A stretch of DNA of 64,000 bases from Microbacterium ginsengisoli (GTDB taxonomy: Bacteria; Actinomycetota; Actinomycetes; Actinomycetales; Microbacteriaceae): positions 1 to 64,000 of the forward strand of contig NZ_JYIY01000074.1 in assembly GCF_000956535.1 (NCBI RefSeq), read 5' to 3'. The notes under the pieces were generated by a model. The model worked only from the letters and a program-made list of their open reading frames with translations. It was not told where the DNA came from and searched no databases. Every line of letters starts with the position of its first letter. Position 1 is the first letter of the stretch. Shown here piece after piece: positions 38,647 through 48,973 of this stretch. The translations under genes and the position numbers were made by a program.

Positions 38647-39729
38647 GTGACCCGTCTCGAAGACCTTCCGATACGCGACGACCTGCGCGGGCTCGTCCCT
38701 TACGGCGCCCCGCAGGTCGCGCTCCCCGTCGCTCTGAACGTCAACGAGAACACGCATCCGGTTCCGGATGAGGTCGCCAGCGACATCCTCGATTCCATCG
38801 CCCGCGCGCTGCGCGACGTCAACCGCTATCCCGACCGCGAGTTCACCGCGCTGCGCGAGGGCTTTGCGGACTATCTCGGCAACGGGCTGCTCCCCGAGCA
38901 GATCTGGGCCGCGAACGGGTCGAACGAGGTGCTCCAGCACGTCCTGCAAGCCTTCGGCGGCCCGGGACGTCGGGCGTTCGGCTTCACGCCGACGTACTCG
39001 ATGTACCCGCTTCTCACGCGCGCGACCGGCGCCGAGTGGGTCGCCGGCGAGCGGGCCAGCGACTACACGCTGTCTCCGCAATCCGCGGCCGACCAGGTGG
39101 CCGCCGCTGACCCCGACGTCGTCTTCCTGTGCGCTCCCAACAATCCGACCGGCACGCCGCTGCCGATCGATGTGATCACCGCCGTCTACGAGGCGAGCCG
39201 CGGCATCGTCATCGTCGACGAGGCCTACATCGAATTCGCCCCGCGCGACGCGGTCTCGGCGATCTCGCTCCTCGGGGGCCGGGAGCGCCTGGTCGTCTCC
39301 CGCACCATGAGCAAGGCGTTCGCCTTCGCCGGTGCGCGCGTGGGCTACCTCGCCGCCGACCCGGCGATCATCGACGCGCTGCGCCTCGTGCGCCTGCCGT
39401 ACCACCTGAGTGCGCTCACACAGGCCGCCGCATCGGCGGCGCTGCGTCACGCGGACGTCATGCTCGGGATGGTCGACGAGATCGTCGCGCAGCGCGACCG
39501 CATCTCGGCGACAGTCGAGGCGCTGGGCTTCCGCGCCCACCCGTCGTGGACCAACTTCGTGCTGTTCGGCGACGTCGACGACCCGCGGGCGACCTGGCAG
39601 GCGCTGTACGACCGGGGCGTGCTGATCCGCGACGTCGGCATTCCGCACCACCTGCGGGTGACGGCGGGCACCGCGCAGGAGACGACGGCGTTCCTCGATG
39701 CCCTGGCCTCGCTAGAATCGGGCGCATGA
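38647..39729 (+). CDS. hisC: histidinol-phosphate aminotransferase
   Basis: HisC is a PLP enzyme converting imidazole acetol phosphate to histidinol phosphate. The 360-residue fold-type I aminotransferase has [25 protein letters not shown] and the PLP Lys K223 in [12 protein letters not shown]. It begins the his cluster here; hisD, often upstream, is absent from the window. Its stop overlaps the hisB ATG by 4 nt. Confidence 0.95.
   Translation: MTRLEDLPIRDDLRGLVPYGAPQVALPVALNVNENTHPVPDEVASDILDSIARALRDVNRYPDREFTALREGFADYLGNGLLPEQIWAANGSNEVLQHVLQAFGGPGRRAFGFTPTYSMYPLLTRATGAEWVAGERASDYTLSPQSAADQVAAADPDVVFLCAPNNPTGTPLPIDVITAVYEASRGIVIVDEAYIEFAPRDAVSAISLLGGRERLVVSRTMSKAFAFAGARVGYLAADPAIIDALRLVRLPYHLSALTQAAASAALRHADVMLGMVDEIVAQRDRISATVEALGFRAHPSWTNFVLFGDVDDPRATWQALYDRGVLIRDVGIPHHLRVTAGTAQETTAFLDALASLESGA
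39713..39718 (+). promoter_or_regulatory. possible internal -10 box before hisB
   Basis: TAGAAT lies inside the end of hisC and 7 nt before the hisB ATG, in the window's leaderless geometry. It may give an extra hisB transcript. Confidence 0.4.
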
Positions 39730-40343
39730 GCGCCGCACCCGCAGCATCCCGTACGGCGTCGATCACCCGCAGCACCAGCGAGTCGTCGGTCGAGCTCACC
39801 CTCGACCTCGACGGCACCGGGCGCAGCAGCATCGACACGAGCGTCCCGTTCTTCGACCACCTGCTGACGGCGTTCGCGAAGCACTCGCTCACCGATCTCA
39901 CCGTGCGCTCGAGCGGCGACACGCACATCGATGCGCACCACACGGTGGAGGACGTCGCAATCGTGCTCGGTCAGGCGATCCGCCAGGCGCTCGGCGACAA
40001 GGCCGGCATCTCGCGCTACGGCGACGCGCTCGTGCCGCTCGATGAGGCCCTCGCGCAGGCTGTGGTCGACATCAGCGGCCGTCCGTACCTCGTGCACACC
40101 GGCGAGCCGGAGGGGTACGAGCACCACCTGATCGGCGGCCACTTCACCGGTTCGCTCGTGCGCCACACGTTCGAGGCGATCGCGTTCAACGCGGGCCTCA
40201 CCGTGCACGTGCGCGTGCTCTCGGGTCGCGACCCGCACCACATCGCGGAGGCCGAGTACAAGGCGTTCGCGCGAGCGTTCCGTCAGGCGAAGGCGCTCGA
40301 CCCGCTCGTCGAGGGCATCCCCAGCACCAAGGGCGCTCTGTGA
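39726..40343 (+). CDS. hisB: imidazoleglycerol-phosphate dehydratase
   Basis: HisB dehydrates imidazole glycerol phosphate. The 205-residue monofunctional protein has the metal-binding motifs [20 protein letters not shown] and [16 protein letters not shown]. No phosphatase domain is fused. ATG 39726 overlaps the hisC stop, and the hisH GTG overlaps its own stop. Confidence 0.96.
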   Translation: MSAAPAASRTASITRSTSESSVELTLDLDGTGRSSIDTSVPFFDHLLTAFAKHSLTDLTVRSSGDTHIDAHHTVEDVAIVLGQAIRQALGDKAGISRYGDALVPLDEALAQAVVDISGRPYLVHTGEPEGYEHHLIGGHFTGSLVRHTFEAIAFNAGLTVHVRVLSGRDPHHIAEAEYKAFARAFRQAKALDPLVEGIPSTKGAL

Positions 40344-40984
40344 CGCGCACGCCGCTCGTCGCGGTGCTCGACTACGGGTCGGGCAACGTGCACTCCGCGG
40401 TGAAGGCGCTCGCGGCTGCCGGCGCCGACGCGCGCCTCACCGCCGATCGCGCGCTCGTGCTCGAGGCCGACGGTCTGGTGGTGCCCGGGGTCGGCGCGTT
40501 CCGAGCCGTCATGGAGGCGCTCCGCGCCAGCGGGGGAGACGACCTCATCGACCGGCGCCTCGCCGGAGGACGTCCCGTGCTCGGAATCTGCGTCGGCATG
40601 CAGGTGCTGTTCGGCCGCGGGGTCGAACGCGGCGACGACACCCCGGGTCTGGGGGAGTGGCCGGGCGTGGTGACCGAATTGGATGCCCCGGTGCTCCCGC
40701 ACATGGGATGGAACACCGTCGAGCCCGGCGAGGGGTCGACGCTGTTCGCCGGCGTCGAGGACGAGCGGTTCTACTTCGTGCACTCCTTCGCGGCGCAGCA
40801 GTGGTCGCTCGAGGTGCAGCCGCCCTTCCCCACGCCGTCGCTGACCTGGGCGACCCACGGGTCCCGGTTCCTGGCAGCCGTGGAGAACGGCGCGCTGTCG
40901 GCGACCCAGTTCCACCCGGAGAAGTCGGGGGCCGCCGGCATCCGACTGCTGTCCAATTGGATCGGCTCGCTCTCCGCGGGATAA
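40340..40984 (+). CDS. hisH: imidazole glycerol phosphate synthase, glutaminase subunit
   Basis: HisH hydrolyses glutamine and passes ammonia to HisF. The 214-residue class I amidotransferase has the nucleophile C84 in GICVGMQ and the His/Glu pair in FHPEKSG. The partner gene hisF is not in this window. The GTG at 40340 overlaps the hisB stop by 4 nt. Confidence 0.95.
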   Translation: MTRTPLVAVLDYGSGNVHSAVKALAAAGADARLTADRALVLEADGLVVPGVGAFRAVMEALRASGGDDLIDRRLAGGRPVLGICVGMQVLFGRGVERGDDTPGLGEWPGVVTELDAPVLPHMGWNTVEPGEGSTLFAGVEDERFYFVHSFAAQQWSLEVQPPFPTPSLTWATHGSRFLAAVENGALSATQFHPEKSGAAGIRLLSNWIGSLSAG

Positions 40985-41045
40985 CCTCTCCCGGGCGCGC
41001 GTCGGCGCGCCGAGGCATCCGCCTGTTCGCTTCACCCGAGGACCC

Positions 41046-41792
41046 ATGAACGACTTCGCTTCCACGCCCGAACTGATCCTCCTTCCCGCGGTCGATGTGG
41101 CCGACGGCAAGGCCGTGCGCCTCACCCAGGGGGAGGCCGGCAGCGAGACGAGCTACGGCGACCCCGTCGAGGCCGCCCTCGAGTGGGCCCGCCAGGGTGC
41201 GCAGTGGATCCACCTCGTCGACCTCGACGCGGCGTTCGGTCGGGGCAGCAACGCGGCCCTGCTTCGCAAGGTCATCACGCACGTGAAGGGTGTGAACGTC
41301 GAGGTCTCCGGCGGCATCCGCGACGACGCCTCGCTCGAGGCGGCTCTCGAGTCGGGCGCGGCGCGCATCAACCTCGGCACCGCGGCCCTGGAGAACCCGG
41401 AGTGGGCGGCGGATGTCATCGGCCGCTACGGTGACGCGGTCGCCGTCGGCCTCGACGTGCGCGGAACGACCCTCGCCGCCCGCGGCTGGACGCGCGACGG
41501 CGGCGACCTGTGGGCCGTGCTCGACCGGCTGGAGGAGGCCGGCTGCACGCGGTACGTCGTCACCGACGTCACCAAGGACGGCACGCTGCGCGGCCCGAAC
41601 CTCGACCTGCTGCGCACCGTCGCCGACCGCACGCCGAAGCCGGTCATCGCGTCCGGCGGCATCTCGAGTCTCGACGACATCGCGGCGCTGCGCGAGCTCG
41701 TGCCGCACGGTGTCGAGGGCGCGATCGTCGGCAAGGCGCTCTATTCGGGGGCGTTCACCCTGCGCGAGGCGCTGGATGTCGCCGGAGCCTGA
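41046..41792 (+). CDS. priA: phosphoribosyl isomerase A (HisA/TrpF)
   Basis: PriA isomerises ProFAR for histidine and, in many actinobacteria lacking trpF, phosphoribosyl-anthranilate for tryptophan. The 248-residue TIM barrel has the two catalytic aspartates D17 (LPAVDVADG) and D174 (VVTDVTKDG). Conserved phosphate loops GGIRDD and SGGISSLDD also occur. Dual activity is inferred from the lineage. The end overlaps the next gene by 17 nt. Confidence 0.92.
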   Translation: MNDFASTPELILLPAVDVADGKAVRLTQGEAGSETSYGDPVEAALEWARQGAQWIHLVDLDAAFGRGSNAALLRKVITHVKGVNVEVSGGIRDDASLEAALESGAARINLGTAALENPEWAADVIGRYGDAVAVGLDVRGTTLAARGWTRDGGDLWAVLDRLEEAGCTRYVVTDVTKDGTLRGPNLDLLRTVADRTPKPVIASGGISSLDDIAALRELVPHGVEGAIVGKALYSGAFTLREALDVAGA

Positions 41793-42606
41793 GTCGCGGC
41801 ATCCCGGTCACGGCGGGGCCTGCGGCCACGACCACGGCTCGGCGCACGATCCTCACCTGACCGATTCGGCGGGCACTCCGTGGGCGGGTCGCAGCTTCGA
41901 GCCGAACCCGCACGCGGGCGACGACGGCTCGGCCGACCCCGCTCTGCGGGCGGCGCTGGAGGCCTTCCATGCCGGCGAGGGCGATCAGGTCGCCGTCGCG
42001 ACCGCGTACCGCACGGCGCGCCTGCTGATCCCGCTCATCGCCGAGAAGGGAGACGAGGGTGTGGGCCCGACCGGCCTCGTCGTCGACAAGACGCAGGAGC
42101 TGTCGATCGTCACGGTGGCTGCGCCCGACGGGCGACGCGTGCTGCCGGTGTTCACATCGGTGGCGACCATGCGCGCCTGGGATGCCGCGGCTCGCCCGGT
42201 GCCCGCCGACGGCGTGCGCACGGCGCTCGCGGCCGCGAACGACGACACCGACCTGATCGTGATCGACCCGGGCTCGAACACAGAGTTCGTGCTGCGGCGC
42301 CCCGCCGTGTGGGCGATCGCCAAGGGTGAGGAATGGGAGCCGTCCTTCGCCTCGCCGGCGGTGTTCCTGGGCCTTCAGCGCAGCATCGCGCACGAGCTCG
42401 CGGTGCTCGATCTGCAGGTGGCTCCCGGGGATCCGCGCGCGCGGGGTCTGGGCTCCGAACTCGTCGTGCACCTGAATCTCGCGGCGGGCCTCGATCAGCA
42501 GGAGCTCGACGCCGTGCTCGCGCGACTCGCCCGCCGGTGGGCCGCCGATGATGCGGTGGCGGCCCTGGTCGACTCGCTGTCGGTCAAGCTGCACCGCGCG
42601 CGCTGA
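41776..42606 (+). CDS. SseB family protein with a His-rich N-terminus
   Basis: A 276-residue protein whose central part resembles the SseB N-terminal domain, seen in many actinobacterial proteins after priA. Its function is unknown. Matching segments are [38 protein letters not shown] and [20 protein letters not shown]. Residues 9-28 hold six His and one Cys ([20 protein letters not shown]), which could bind metal. The ATG at 41776 has GAGG upstream and overlaps the priA end by 17 nt. Confidence 0.8.
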   Translation: MSPEPESRHPGHGGACGHDHGSAHDPHLTDSAGTPWAGRSFEPNPHAGDDGSADPALRAALEAFHAGEGDQVAVATAYRTARLLIPLIAEKGDEGVGPTGLVVDKTQELSIVTVAAPDGRRVLPVFTSVATMRAWDAAARPVPADGVRTALAAANDDTDLIVIDPGSNTEFVLRRPAVWAIAKGEEWEPSFASPAVFLGLQRSIAHELAVLDLQVAPGDPRARGLGSELVVHLNLAAGLDQQELDAVLARLARRWAADDAVAALVDSLSVKLHRAR

Positions 42607-42663
42607 GCTGCGTCGCGCCGCCGCTCTGCCATCGCGACCGGACGAGTGCGCGCCGGGTCGGGG

Positions 42664-43062
42664 TCAGGTGACCGGGCCGGTCCACTTCTCGCCGGGTCCC
42701 TTGCCGATCGGGTCGGGAACGACGGATGCCTCGCGAAAGGCGAGCTGCAGGGAGCGCAGGCCGTCGCGGAGTGACCGGGCGTGCATGTCGCTGACCTCGG
42801 GGGCGGCGGCGGTGATGAGGCCGGCCAGGGCGTTGATGAGCTTGCGGGCCTCGTCGAGGTCGGTCTGCGACTCCGGGTCGTCGGCGAGGCCGACCTTGAC
42901 GGCGGCCGCGCTCATGAGGTGCACGGCGGTCGTGGTGATGATCTCGACCGCGGCCACGTCGGCGATGTCGCGCACGGCGCTCGACGCGGCGCGCTCCTGC
43001 TCCTCCCAGCGAGCGTGGCGCTCGTCGTCGGTGAAGGCGTTGTCGTCGGGGCTCGTGTGCAC
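42664..43062 (-). CDS. DUF1844 protein
   Basis: A 132-residue, mostly helical soluble protein of the DUF1844 family: IADVAAVEIITTTAVHLMSAAAVKVGL, DLDEARKLINALAGL and the conserved C-terminus GPGEKWTGPVT. Function is unknown. It is conserved next to infC in actinobacteria and is divergent here. The GTG at 43062 is chosen; an in-frame ATG at 43092 (142 residues) is possible. Confidence 0.8.
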   Translation of the reverse strand: MHTSPDDNAFTDDERHARWEEQERAASSAVRDIADVAAVEIITTTAVHLMSAAAVKVGLADDPESQTDLDEARKLINALAGLITAAAPEVSDMHARSLRDGLRSLQLAFREASVVPDPIGKGPGEKWTGPVT

Positions 43063-43076
43063 GTCGTTCTCTCTGC

Positions 43077-43082
43077 TAGACT
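43077..43082 (+). promoter_or_regulatory. -10 box of the infC operon
   Basis: TAGACT would start transcription near 43089, leaving a 5' leader of about 218 nt before infC. Confidence 0.55.
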
Positions 43083-43089
43083 GTGCGGG

Positions 43090-43306
43090 CATCCGAGCGT
43101 CTGCTTCGGATCGAAAGTGGATCACATCCCACCCGCGCTTGCCGCTCAAGGCTACCGGGTCGAACGCACAGCTCCGGTTCTCCGGTGGCGGCCTTGTGGC
43201 GCGTGCTGGCGCGAACGTCGTGACGTCGCGTGGGTGGAGTGTGCGAATCTTCCGCCCGCTTCGCACCCGCGTCGCGGTGGCACCCGCTACGTAAGAGGAG
43301 TTCCGC
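43090..43306 (+). promoter_or_regulatory. structured 5' leader of infC-rpmI-rplT
   Basis: The leader contains several visible pairings: a first hairpin (about 43091-43111), a long-range stem joining 43123-43137 with 43227-43243, and an inner stem joining about 43141-43152 with 43191-43200 (CAAGGC with GCCTTG). Small hairpins lie within. Such multi-branch leaders before infC/rpmI/rplT elsewhere bind L20 or control IF3 dosage. The family here is not identified. Confidence 0.6.
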
Positions 43307-43933
<627 letters not shown>

Positions 43934-43980
43934 GGCGCCACGATTCCCGTCCGCGGGACACAACACAGAAGGAAACCGAC

Positions 43981-44175
43981 ATGCCGAAGCAGAAGACCCA
44001 CTCGGGTGCCAAGAAGCGCTTCAAGATCACCGGCACCGGCAAGCTCATGAAGCAGCAGGCCAACCTGCGCCACAACTTCGAGGGCAAGCCCACCAAGCGC
44101 ACCCGCCGTCTGTCGCAGGAGCAGGTGCTCGCCCCGGGCGACGCCAAGGTCGCGAAGAAGCTCCTCGGCCGCTGA
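43981..44175 (+). CDS. rpmI: ribosomal protein bL35
   Basis: A 64-residue basic protein with the L35 signature [29 protein letters not shown] precedes the ATG. It is the middle gene of the infC-rpmI-rplT operon. Confidence 0.96.
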   Translation: MPKQKTHSGAKKRFKITGTGKLMKQQANLRHNFEGKPTKRTRRLSQEQVLAPGDAKVAKKLLGR

Positions 44176-44205
44176 GCGCGCCGACCCACGTGAGGAAGAC
44201 AAGAA

Positions 44206-44592
44206 ATGGCTAGAGTCAAGCGGGCCGTCAACGCCCAGAAGAAGCGTCGTACCATCCTCGATCGCGCCTCGGGTTACCGTGGCCAGCGGTCGCGCCTCTA
44301 CCGCAAGGCGAAGGAGCAGGTCACCCACTCGCTCGTCTACGCGTACCGCGACCGTCGCAAGCGCAAGGGCGACTTCCGCCGTCTGTGGATCCAGCGCATC
44401 AACGCCGCTGCCCGTCAGAACGGCATCACCTACAACCGCTTCATCCAGGGCCTCGGCCTCGCGGGTGTGCAGGTCGACCGCCGCATCCTGGCCGACCTCG
44501 CGGTGAACGAGCCCGCGACGTTCGCGTCGCTGGTCGCGACGGCGAGGGCCGCCCTTCCGGCCGACGTGAACGCGCCCAAGGTCTCGGCTTAA
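44206..44592 (+). CDS. rplT: ribosomal protein bL20
   Basis: A 128-residue 23S rRNA-binding protein of 50S assembly, with [19 protein letters not shown] and [17 protein letters not shown] at the N-terminus. Normal length. The operon ends at the terminator 14 nt after the stop. Confidence 0.97.
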   Translation: MARVKRAVNAQKKRRTILDRASGYRGQRSRLYRKAKEQVTHSLVYAYRDRRKRKGDFRRLWIQRINAAARQNGITYNRFIQGLGLAGVQVDRRILADLAVNEPATFASLVATARAALPADVNAPKVSA

Positions 44593-44606
44593 GCGTCACA
44601 CGCTGC

Positions 44607-44638
44607 ACGGGGCGTCCTCCTTCGGGAGGGCGCCCCGT
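44607..44638 (+). terminator. terminator of infC-rpmI-rplT
   Basis: A 13-bp stem (8 + 5 bp with one T-G wobble) and a short TTCG-type loop, followed by TCGTCGTT. Confidence 0.85.
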
Positions 44639-44670
44639 TCGTCGTTCCCGGGCGAGCCACCCCACCGCTC

Positions 44671-44676
44671 TAGACT
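44671..44676 (+). promoter_or_regulatory. leaderless -10 box (RNA methyltransferase gene)
   Basis: TAGACT ends 6 nt before the GTG at 44683. Confidence 0.65.
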
Positions 44677-44682
44677 GGCCGC

Positions 44683-45483
44683 GTGCTCGAGAATCCCCGA
44701 TCGCCGCGCGCCCGAGCGGTCGCGAAGCTCGCCAAACGGGCGGCGCGCGACGAGACCGGCCTGTACCTCCTCGAGGGTCCGCAGGCCGTGCGCGAGGCGC
44801 TCGCCTTCCGTGCCGACGGCCTGGTCGAGCTCTATGCGACGCCCGCCGCCTGGGATCGCCACGCCGACCTCCGCGAGGCGGCATCGCGCGCGGGGCTCCG
44901 CGTCGAGCTCGCGTCCGACGCGGTGATCGAGGCGATGGCTGACACCGTCACTCCTCAGGGCATCATCGCTGTCGCCCGCCAGGACGAGGCATCCATCGAC
45001 GACGTTCTCGCCCGTGCACCGCGACTGCTCGCGATCTGTGAAGAGATCCGCGATCCGGGCAATCTCGGCACGATCATCCGCGCGGCCGACGCCGTCGGCG
45101 CCGATGCGGTGGTTCTGACCGGGCGCACGGTGGATCCCTACAACCCGAAGGTCGTGCGGTCGACGACCGGGTCTCTGTTCCACGTGCCGGTGGCGCGCGT
45201 CGAGTCACTGGAAGACGTGATCGATGCGGCACGTGCGGCGGGACTGCGCGTCGTCGCCGCCGACGTCAAGGGCGACGATCTGCTCGACGCGCGGCGAGCC
45301 GGGGAACTCGACGGCCCGACCGCCTGGGTGTTCGGAAACGAGGCGCACGGGCTGCCCGATGAGGCTCTCGAGTGGGTGGATGCCGCGCTGCGCCTGCCGA
45401 TCTACGGGCAGGCCGAGTCGTTGAACCTCGCGACCGCGGCGAGCGTCTGCCTCTACGAATCGGCGTTCGCCCAGCGCGGCTGA
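44683..45483 (+). CDS. TrmH/SpoU family RNA 2'-O-methyltransferase
   Basis: A 266-residue SPOUT methyltransferase. An N-terminal substrate-binding domain (LLEGPQAVREAL) precedes the knotted SAM domain with its three motifs: EEIRDPGNLGTIIRAADA, WVFGNEAHGLP and LPIYGQAESLNLATAASVCLYE. These modify ribose 2'-OH in rRNA or tRNA; the site is unknown. It lies between rplT and, at some distance, pheST, the usual actinobacterial place for this gene. Confidence 0.92.
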   Translation: MLENPRSPRARAVAKLAKRAARDETGLYLLEGPQAVREALAFRADGLVELYATPAAWDRHADLREAASRAGLRVELASDAVIEAMADTVTPQGIIAVARQDEASIDDVLARAPRLLAICEEIRDPGNLGTIIRAADAVGADAVVLTGRTVDPYNPKVVRSTTGSLFHVPVARVESLEDVIDAARAAGLRVVAADVKGDDLLDARRAGELDGPTAWVFGNEAHGLPDEALEWVDAALRLPIYGQAESLNLATAASVCLYESAFAQRG

Positions 45484-45587
45484 CCGGCCGGATGCCGCGT
45501 CACGGAACCCGGCCGAGGCAGGTTCCGCGGAGGTTACATCCCCCTGGGAGAATCCGCCACGGGTCGCGATCGTCCACATCCCGTTCA

Positions 45588-45593
45588 TAGGGT
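45588..45593 (+). promoter_or_regulatory. leaderless -10 box (gluA)
   Basis: TAGGGT ends 7 nt before the ATG at 45601. A GTG at 45592 overlaps the box and is unlikely to be the start. Confidence 0.55.
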
Positions 45594-45600
45594 GGACATC

Positions 45601-46392
45601 ATGTCTTCCCAGGATTCCCCCGGCCCGGCGACATCGAACATCAGCGTGCGACGCGGCGATCCGCTGGTCGTCGTCGAGCGCGTGCAGAAGCACTACGGCG
45701 ATTTCCACGCCCTCAAGGACATCGACCTGACGGTCAACCGAGGCGAGGTGGTCGTGGTGATCGGCCCCTCCGGATCGGGGAAGTCGACGCTTTGCCGCAC
45801 GATCAACCGGCTCGAGACCATCACCTCGGGAACGATCGCGATCGACGGCGTGGCGCTTCCGAGCGAGGGGAGGGCGCTGGCGGCGCTCCGTGCCGACGTC
45901 GGCATGGTGTTCCAGTCGTTCAACCTGTTCTCCCATCTCACGATCCTCGAGAACGTCACCCTCGGACCGATCAAGGTCAAGAAGCAGAAGAAGGCGGAGG
46001 CGGAGGCATCCGCTCGTCGACTTCTCGACCGCGTCGGCGTCGGGGCGCAGGCCGACAAGCTGCCGGCGCAGCTCTCCGGCGGACAGCAGCAGCGTGTCGC
46101 CATCGCCCGGGCGCTCGCGATGACCCCGAAGGTGATGCTCTTCGACGAGCCCACGAGCGCCCTCGACCCCGAGATGATCACCGAGGTGCTCGACGTGATG
46201 ACCTCGCTCGCGCACGAAGGGATGACCATGATCGTCGTCACCCACGAGATGGGCTTCGCGCGCAAGGCCGCCGACCGGGTCGTGTTCATGGCCGACGGCC
46301 AGATCGTCGAGCAGGCGACTCCGGACGCGTTCTTCACGAACCCCGCCAGCGACCGAGCGAAGGACTTCCTCTCCAAGCTCATCACCCACTGA
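45601..46392 (+). CDS. gluA: amino acid ABC transporter ATP-binding protein
   Basis: A 263-residue ATPase of a polar amino acid importer. Walker [11 protein letters not shown]-loop [11 protein letters not shown] signature [12 protein letters not shown], Walker [13 protein letters not shown] and the switch His in VTHEMGF are all present. The closest architecture is GluA/GlnQ. It leads a four-gene operon with a binding protein and two permeases. Confidence 0.92.
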   Translation: MSSQDSPGPATSNISVRRGDPLVVVERVQKHYGDFHALKDIDLTVNRGEVVVVIGPSGSGKSTLCRTINRLETITSGTIAIDGVALPSEGRALAALRADVGMVFQSFNLFSHLTILENVTLGPIKVKKQKKAEAEASARRLLDRVGVGAQADKLPAQLSGGQQQRVAIARALAMTPKVMLFDEPTSALDPEMITEVLDVMTSLAHEGMTMIVVTHEMGFARKAADRVVFMADGQIVEQATPDAFFTNPASDRAKDFLSKLITH

Positions 46393-46463
46393 CGCCCCCA
46401 GACCCGCGCGCCCGTCCCCGGCGCCGGACGAAGAAGAAGAGATACGAAACAGGAGAGATTCAC

Positions 46464-47363
46464 ATGCGCATCAGACGAATGATGGGAGCGGCTGCGGGAC
46501 TCGCGGTCGCGGCGCTCGCGCTCACCGCGTGCAACAGCGGCACCCCGGGTGCCTCGGGAAGCGCGGATGCCTCGGCCGCGCCGCTGTTCGAGGTCGCGAG
46601 CAATGTCGAGATCGCCGGCAGCCCGACCTTCGAGAAGATCAAGGCCGCCGGCGTCGTCAAGATCGGAGTCAAGGAGGACCAGCCGGGTCTCGGCTACCTC
46701 GACCCGACCACGGGTGAGAGGTCGGGCTTCGACATCGACATCGCCCGGTGGATCGCGGCGTCGCTCGGCTACGACGAGAGCAAGATCGAGTACACCGCGA
46801 TCGCCTCCGCGAACCGTGAGCAGGCCATCGAGAACGGGCAGATCGACTACTACGTCGGCACGTACTCGATCACCGACAAGCGCAAGACGCAGATCGGCTT
46901 CGCGGGCCCGTACTTCGTGACCGGGCAGGGGCTGCTCGTGCGCAAGTCCGACGACTCGATCACGGGCGTCGACTCGCTTGCGGGGAAGACGGTGTGCTCG
47001 GCGACGGGGTCCACGTCGATCCAGCGCATCAAGGACGAGCACCCCGAGGCGAAGACCGTCGAGTTCAGCGGCTACTCCGAGTGCGTGCAGAACCTCATCA
47101 GCGGCCAGGCCGATGCGGTCACGACCGATGAGGCGATCCTCATCGGCTATGCCGCGGCCGACCCCGACAACCTGAAGGTCGTCGGGGAGCCGTTCTCGAC
47201 CGAGCGCTACGGTGTCGGGCTCGCGAAGGACGACACCGCGTTCGCAGCATTCATCAACACGATGTTCACCGACGGAGGGCCGACCTGGACCGCGATCTTC
47301 GAGAAGAACCTCGGCGCGTCCGGCGTGCAGGCCACCCAGCCTGCCGTCGATCCCGTCTCGTGA
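46464..47363 (+). CDS. gluB: glutamate/glutamine-type substrate-binding lipoprotein
   Basis: A 299-residue solute-binding lipoprotein. The signal peptide ends in the lipobox LTAC, with C23 lipidated. A family 3 binding domain follows (KIGVKEDQPGLGYLDP, GFDIDIARWIAASLG, YYVGTYSITDKRKTQIGFAGPYF). An extra cysteine pair (VCSATG, SECVQN) may form a disulfide. AGGAGAG precedes the ATG. Substrate glutamate is inferred from gene order and family. Confidence 0.9.
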   Translation: MRIRRMMGAAAGLAVAALALTACNSGTPGASGSADASAAPLFEVASNVEIAGSPTFEKIKAAGVVKIGVKEDQPGLGYLDPTTGERSGFDIDIARWIAASLGYDESKIEYTAIASANREQAIENGQIDYYVGTYSITDKRKTQIGFAGPYFVTGQGLLVRKSDDSITGVDSLAGKTVCSATGSTSIQRIKDEHPEAKTVEFSGYSECVQNLISGQADAVTTDEAILIGYAAADPDNLKVVGEPFSTERYGVGLAKDDTAFAAFINTMFTDGGPTWTAIFEKNLGASGVQATQPAVDPVS

Positions 47364-47368
47364 TCATC

Positions 47369-47399
47369 GCCGGGGTGGCCGCGCAGCGGCCGCCCCGGC
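47369..47399 (+). promoter_or_regulatory. intergenic hairpin between gluB and gluC
   Basis: A 7 + 6 bp stem with one T-G wobble and a 3-nt loop begins 6 nt after the gluB stop. It may protect the binding-protein mRNA or reduce read-through to the permeases. Confidence 0.6.
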
Positions 47400-47421
47400 T
47401 CCCTCCGAAAGGACGACGACG

Positions 47422-48069
47422 GTGAACATCCTCACCGACTACCCCGATCTGTGGGGTGAGGCACTGCGCGGCACTCTGGTGCTGTTCTTCGGCGGCGGCG
47501 CGATCGCGCTCCTCCTCGGGCTCATCGTCGGTGCCATGCGCGTCTCCCCGGTGCCGATCGCGCGCGCGGTCGGCGCGGTGTACGTCAACTGGATCCGCAA
47601 CACCCCGCTCACACTCGTGATGTTCTTCTTCGCGTTCTGTGTCCCGCTCCTCGTGCCCGGCCGCGCCGACTTCGTGCTGCTCGCGACGACCGCCCTCGGG
47701 ATCTATACGGCCACCTACGTCGCCGAGACCGTGCGCTCGGGCATCAACACCGTGCCGGTCGGGCAAGCCGAGGCCGCGCGCGCCCTCGGGATGGGTTTCG
47801 GGCAGGTGATGGGCTACGTCGTGCTGCCGCAGGCGACCCGATCGGTCATCCCGCCGATGATGAGCGTGCTCATCGCCCTGCTGAAGAACACGACCGTGGC
47901 GAGCGGCTTCTCGGTCGTCAACCTCGGCAACATCCGCGCGAACATGAGCGAACTGGGGGAGAACCAGCTCGTCACGATCCTCTGGGTAATGGTCGTGTTC
48001 GTGGTGCTCGTGCTGCTGCTGGCGTGGCTGCAGCGCGTGCTCGAACGTCGCTGGAAGGTGGCCCGATGA
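47422..48069 (+). CDS. gluC: amino acid ABC transporter permease
   Basis: A 215-residue permease with five hydrophobic segments and the EAA loop (GQAEAARALGMGFGQVMGYVVLPQA) that contacts the ATPase. The first segments follow the His/Glu/Gln/Arg permease pattern. The GTG at 47422 has AAAGGA 8 nt upstream. The stop overlaps the gluD ATG. Confidence 0.9.
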   Translation: MNILTDYPDLWGEALRGTLVLFFGGGAIALLLGLIVGAMRVSPVPIARAVGAVYVNWIRNTPLTLVMFFFAFCVPLLVPGRADFVLLATTALGIYTATYVAETVRSGINTVPVGQAEAARALGMGFGQVMGYVVLPQATRSVIPPMMSVLIALLKNTTVASGFSVVNLGNIRANMSELGENQLVTILWVMVVFVVLVLLLAWLQRVLERRWKVAR

Positions 48070-48941
48070 GTTCCGTCCTCTACGACGTGCCCGGCCCTCG
48101 GGCGCGACTGCGCAACCGGATCCTCGGCGTCGTCACCGTGCTCGTCGCCGCCGCGGGCGTCGCCTGGACGATCTGGCGTCTCGCCGAGACCGGTCAGTTC
48201 TCCGCCCGGAAGTGGGAGCTGTTCACCTACAGCCGGGTGTGGGAGCAGTTCGGACAGGCCACCATCGCGACGCTGTCGGCGTTCGCCGCGGCCGCGCTCG
48301 GCTCGGTCGTGCTCGGCTTCGTGCTCGCGATCGGGCGTCTCTCCGACCACGCGTGGGTGCGCATCCCGGTCACCGCGGTCGTCGAGGTGCTGCGCGCCAT
48401 CCCGGTGCTCGTCTTCATGCTGCTGCTCTACTACGGGCTCCCCGTGCTCGGGCTGCGGCTGCCGAGCTACGGAGCGGTGGTGATCGCGTTGATCGCCTAC
48501 AACGGCTCCGTGCTCTCCGAGGTGATCCGCGCGGGTGTCGAGGCGCTGCCGCGCGGTCAGAAGGAGGCGGGATACGCCATCGGGCTGCGCAAGGCTGGGG
48601 TGCTTCGCCTGATCCTGCTGCCCCAGGCGCTGCGCGCGATGCTGCCGGTGATCATCGCGCAGCTGGTCGTCACGCTCAAGGACACCGCGCTCGGCTTCAT
48701 CATCACCTACCCCGAGCTGCTCTACTACGCGCGTCTGCTGGGCTCGAATCCGCAGTTCGGCTCGCCGCTGATCCCCTCGGCGCTGATCGCCGGGGCGATC
48801 TACGTCGCCCTGTGCCTGGCGCTCTCCTACGTCGCGTACGTCGTCGAGCGCCGCACCCGCCGGTCGCCGCGAGCGACGGGCACGGATGCCGCGGCCCCCG
48901 CGACGACCACGGAGCCCCTCGCCGCCCCGCCCGCGCCCTGA
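48066..48941 (+). CDS. gluD: amino acid ABC transporter permease
   Basis: A 291-residue second permease of the importer, with an N-terminal helix (about 17-38) before the core and an EAA loop (GQKEAGYAIGLRKAGVLRLILLPQA). The C-terminal 25 residues are Ala/Pro/Thr rich and probably disordered. ATG 48066 overlaps the gluC stop. Confidence 0.9.
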   Translation: MSSVLYDVPGPRARLRNRILGVVTVLVAAAGVAWTIWRLAETGQFSARKWELFTYSRVWEQFGQATIATLSAFAAAALGSVVLGFVLAIGRLSDHAWVRIPVTAVVEVLRAIPVLVFMLLLYYGLPVLGLRLPSYGAVVIALIAYNGSVLSEVIRAGVEALPRGQKEAGYAIGLRKAGVLRLILLPQALRAMLPVIIAQLVVTLKDTALGFIITYPELLYYARLLGSNPQFGSPLIPSALIAGAIYVALCLALSYVAYVVERRTRRSPRATGTDAAAPATTTEPLAAPPAP

Positions 48942-48959
48942 GACAGCCGGGGCGCTCGG

Positions 48960-48965
48960 TAGACT
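48960..48965 (+). promoter_or_regulatory. leaderless -10 box (pheS)
   Basis: TAGACT ends 8 nt before the GTG at 48974. No T-box or Phe-rich leader is seen. Confidence 0.55.
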
Positions 48966-48973
48966 CGATTCCC

